This document shows, piece by piece, positions 63,358 to 64,000 of a stretch of DNA of 64,000 bases. The notes beneath the pieces were generated by a model. The model was not told the DNA's origin and searched no databases. It saw only the letters and a program-made list of their open reading frames with translations. Source of the stretch: Stenotrophomonas sp. 169 (GTDB taxonomy: Bacteria > Pseudomonadota > Gammaproteobacteria > Xanthomonadales > Xanthomonadaceae). Positions within the stretch are counted from its first letter, which is position 1, and each line of letters begins with the position of its first letter. The DNA lies in assembly GCF_014621775.1 (NCBI RefSeq), contig NZ_CP061204.1:702501-766500 (forward strand), given 5' to 3'. The translations under genes and the position numbers were made by a program.

Positions 63358-63486
63358 CGCCGCATAGGGGTGAACCACGGTGATTGGGCGGCGTCCTATG
63401 TGCGTGGGCGCCGCACAGACCTAGGCTGGGGGTATCCTCTCACCTGCCGTGCCAAGCTTGTTGCCGGTACGGTGCCACTGGACCCC

Positions 63487-64000
63487 ATGACCATGAATCT
63501 ACGCTTGGCCGCGCTGGTTTCCGCGCTGTTGCTGCCTCTTGCAGCCCACGCACAGGATGGCACCATCACCTTCAGCGGACGGCTGGTCAACACCACGTGC
63601 GTGGTGACCGCACAAGGCAACGGCGGCAACAGCGGCACCGACACCACGGTGGTCCTGCCGACGGTACCGGATACCGCGCTCGCGACCGCAGGCACGCGCA
63701 CGGGGCTGCGGATCTGGTACATCCAGGTGGGGAATGCCGCCGAACACTGTCTGGAACCCAACATCCGCGCCGAGTTCCAGAACGGTGGCAATGTCACGCC
63801 GGCAGGACGCCTGGCCAATACTGGCGGGGCGGGCAATGTGGAGATCGTGGTGTCCAACCGTGAGCCGATGAGCGGTAATCCGGACATCAACCTGGCCACC
63901 AATGTGAACTCACCGCTCAAGCAGATCGATCCGGCCACCGGCTGGGCGCGACTCAGCTTCGGTGCCGAGTACTACGCCACGGGTCGGGCGACCGGTGGCA
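63487..64000 (+). CDS. Type 1 fimbrial pilin (partial, runs off window)
   Basis: At least 171 codons open to the window end. The signal peptide (MTMNLRLAALVSALLLPLAA, then HA) precedes QDGTITFSGRLVNTTCVVTA, the same first-strand pattern as the pilin at 60715. Cysteines in TTCVV and AEHCLEP should pair. Shared features with the first pilin include GRLANTGGAGNVEIVVSN and ARLSFGAEYYATGRA. The start may be ATG 63487 or ATG 63493. It probably begins a fimbrial operon continuing beyond the window. Confidence 0.85.
   Translation, partial: MTMNLRLAALVSALLLPLAAHAQDGTITFSGRLVNTTCVVTAQGNGGNSGTDTTVVLPTVPDTALATAGTRTGLRIWYIQVGNAAEHCLEPNIRAEFQNGGNVTPAGRLANTGGAGNVEIVVSNREPMSGNPDINLATNVNSPLKQIDPATGWARLSFGAEYYATGRATGG

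Overview
The window is a piece of a chromosome from a member of the Xanthomonadaceae, most likely Stenotrophomonas. The genes are high in GC and gene order matches that family. More than a dozen intergenic spaces carry short palindromes with a GTAG head (GTAGCGCC plus GAGC..GCTC stems), which is the form of the SMAG repeats known from Stenotrophomonas maltophilia. No rRNA, tRNA, CRISPR array, prophage or insertion sequence was seen. Almost all genes are core metabolism or cell envelope; the accessory flavour comes from repeats, an autotransporter and two pilin genes.

Layout. 1-7110 (+) is the distal dcw cluster: end of murG, murC, ddl, ftsQ, ftsA, ftsZ, then lpxC. 7384-11781 holds dciA (-), an M23 peptidase (+) and secA (+), closed by a strong terminator and a tandem array of terminator-like repeats. 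12394-16068 is a large type V autotransporter, followed by a MutT-ThiE-like fusion. 17389-22854 contains a DUF4124-like secreted protein, metF, an orphan antidote-type HTH gene, a DUF3228 gene, ybaK and ahcY, with a dense block of SMAG repeats. 23072-28447 (+) holds an exported S9D peptidase and ppc. 28738-36467 is mostly minus strand: thioesterase, metK, a (+) membrane hydrolase, methyltransferase, dusB, ribokinase and a NupC transporter. 36658-43243 has an aldo/keto reductase, a Fur-box hemP with a HemS-like partner, a DUF486 protein, an alginate-lyase-family protein and an ABC export permease. 43240-49065 holds ybbA/tesA (divergent), a two-component pair, a GDSL hydrolase, dgkA and a TerC protein. 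49557-51568 is a LemA-TPM-TPM operon. 51611-53789 is lgt-thyA-folA. 53845-57279 has an aminotransferase (-) and an oligopeptidase B-like enzyme. 57362-63357 runs DUF454, lptM, dapF, DUF484, xerC, a pilin, hslV and hslU, and a second pilin gene runs off the end.

How the genes connect. Peptidoglycan and outer-membrane synthesis (murC, ddl, lpxC, dapF, lgt), division (ftsQAZ) and secretion (secA) dominate. The methyl cycle is represented three times within 12 kb (metF, ahcY, metK). ahcY carries a recognisable SAH riboswitch, while metF has no such leader but a 14-bp palindrome touching its -10 box, so the two genes appear to sense the cycle by different means. thyA and folA are translationally coupled. 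hslV has a heat-shock-type promoter.

The most unusual signals are regulatory rather than coding: a composite repeat present twice directly downstream of plus-strand genes, with AGGA-loop hairpins and a compensatory base-pair change; matched inverted repeats on both sides of a response-regulator gene; SMAG copies that supply the stop codons of two genes and abut the start of a third; and a palindromic ribosome-binding site shared by the divergent tesA and ybbA genes.
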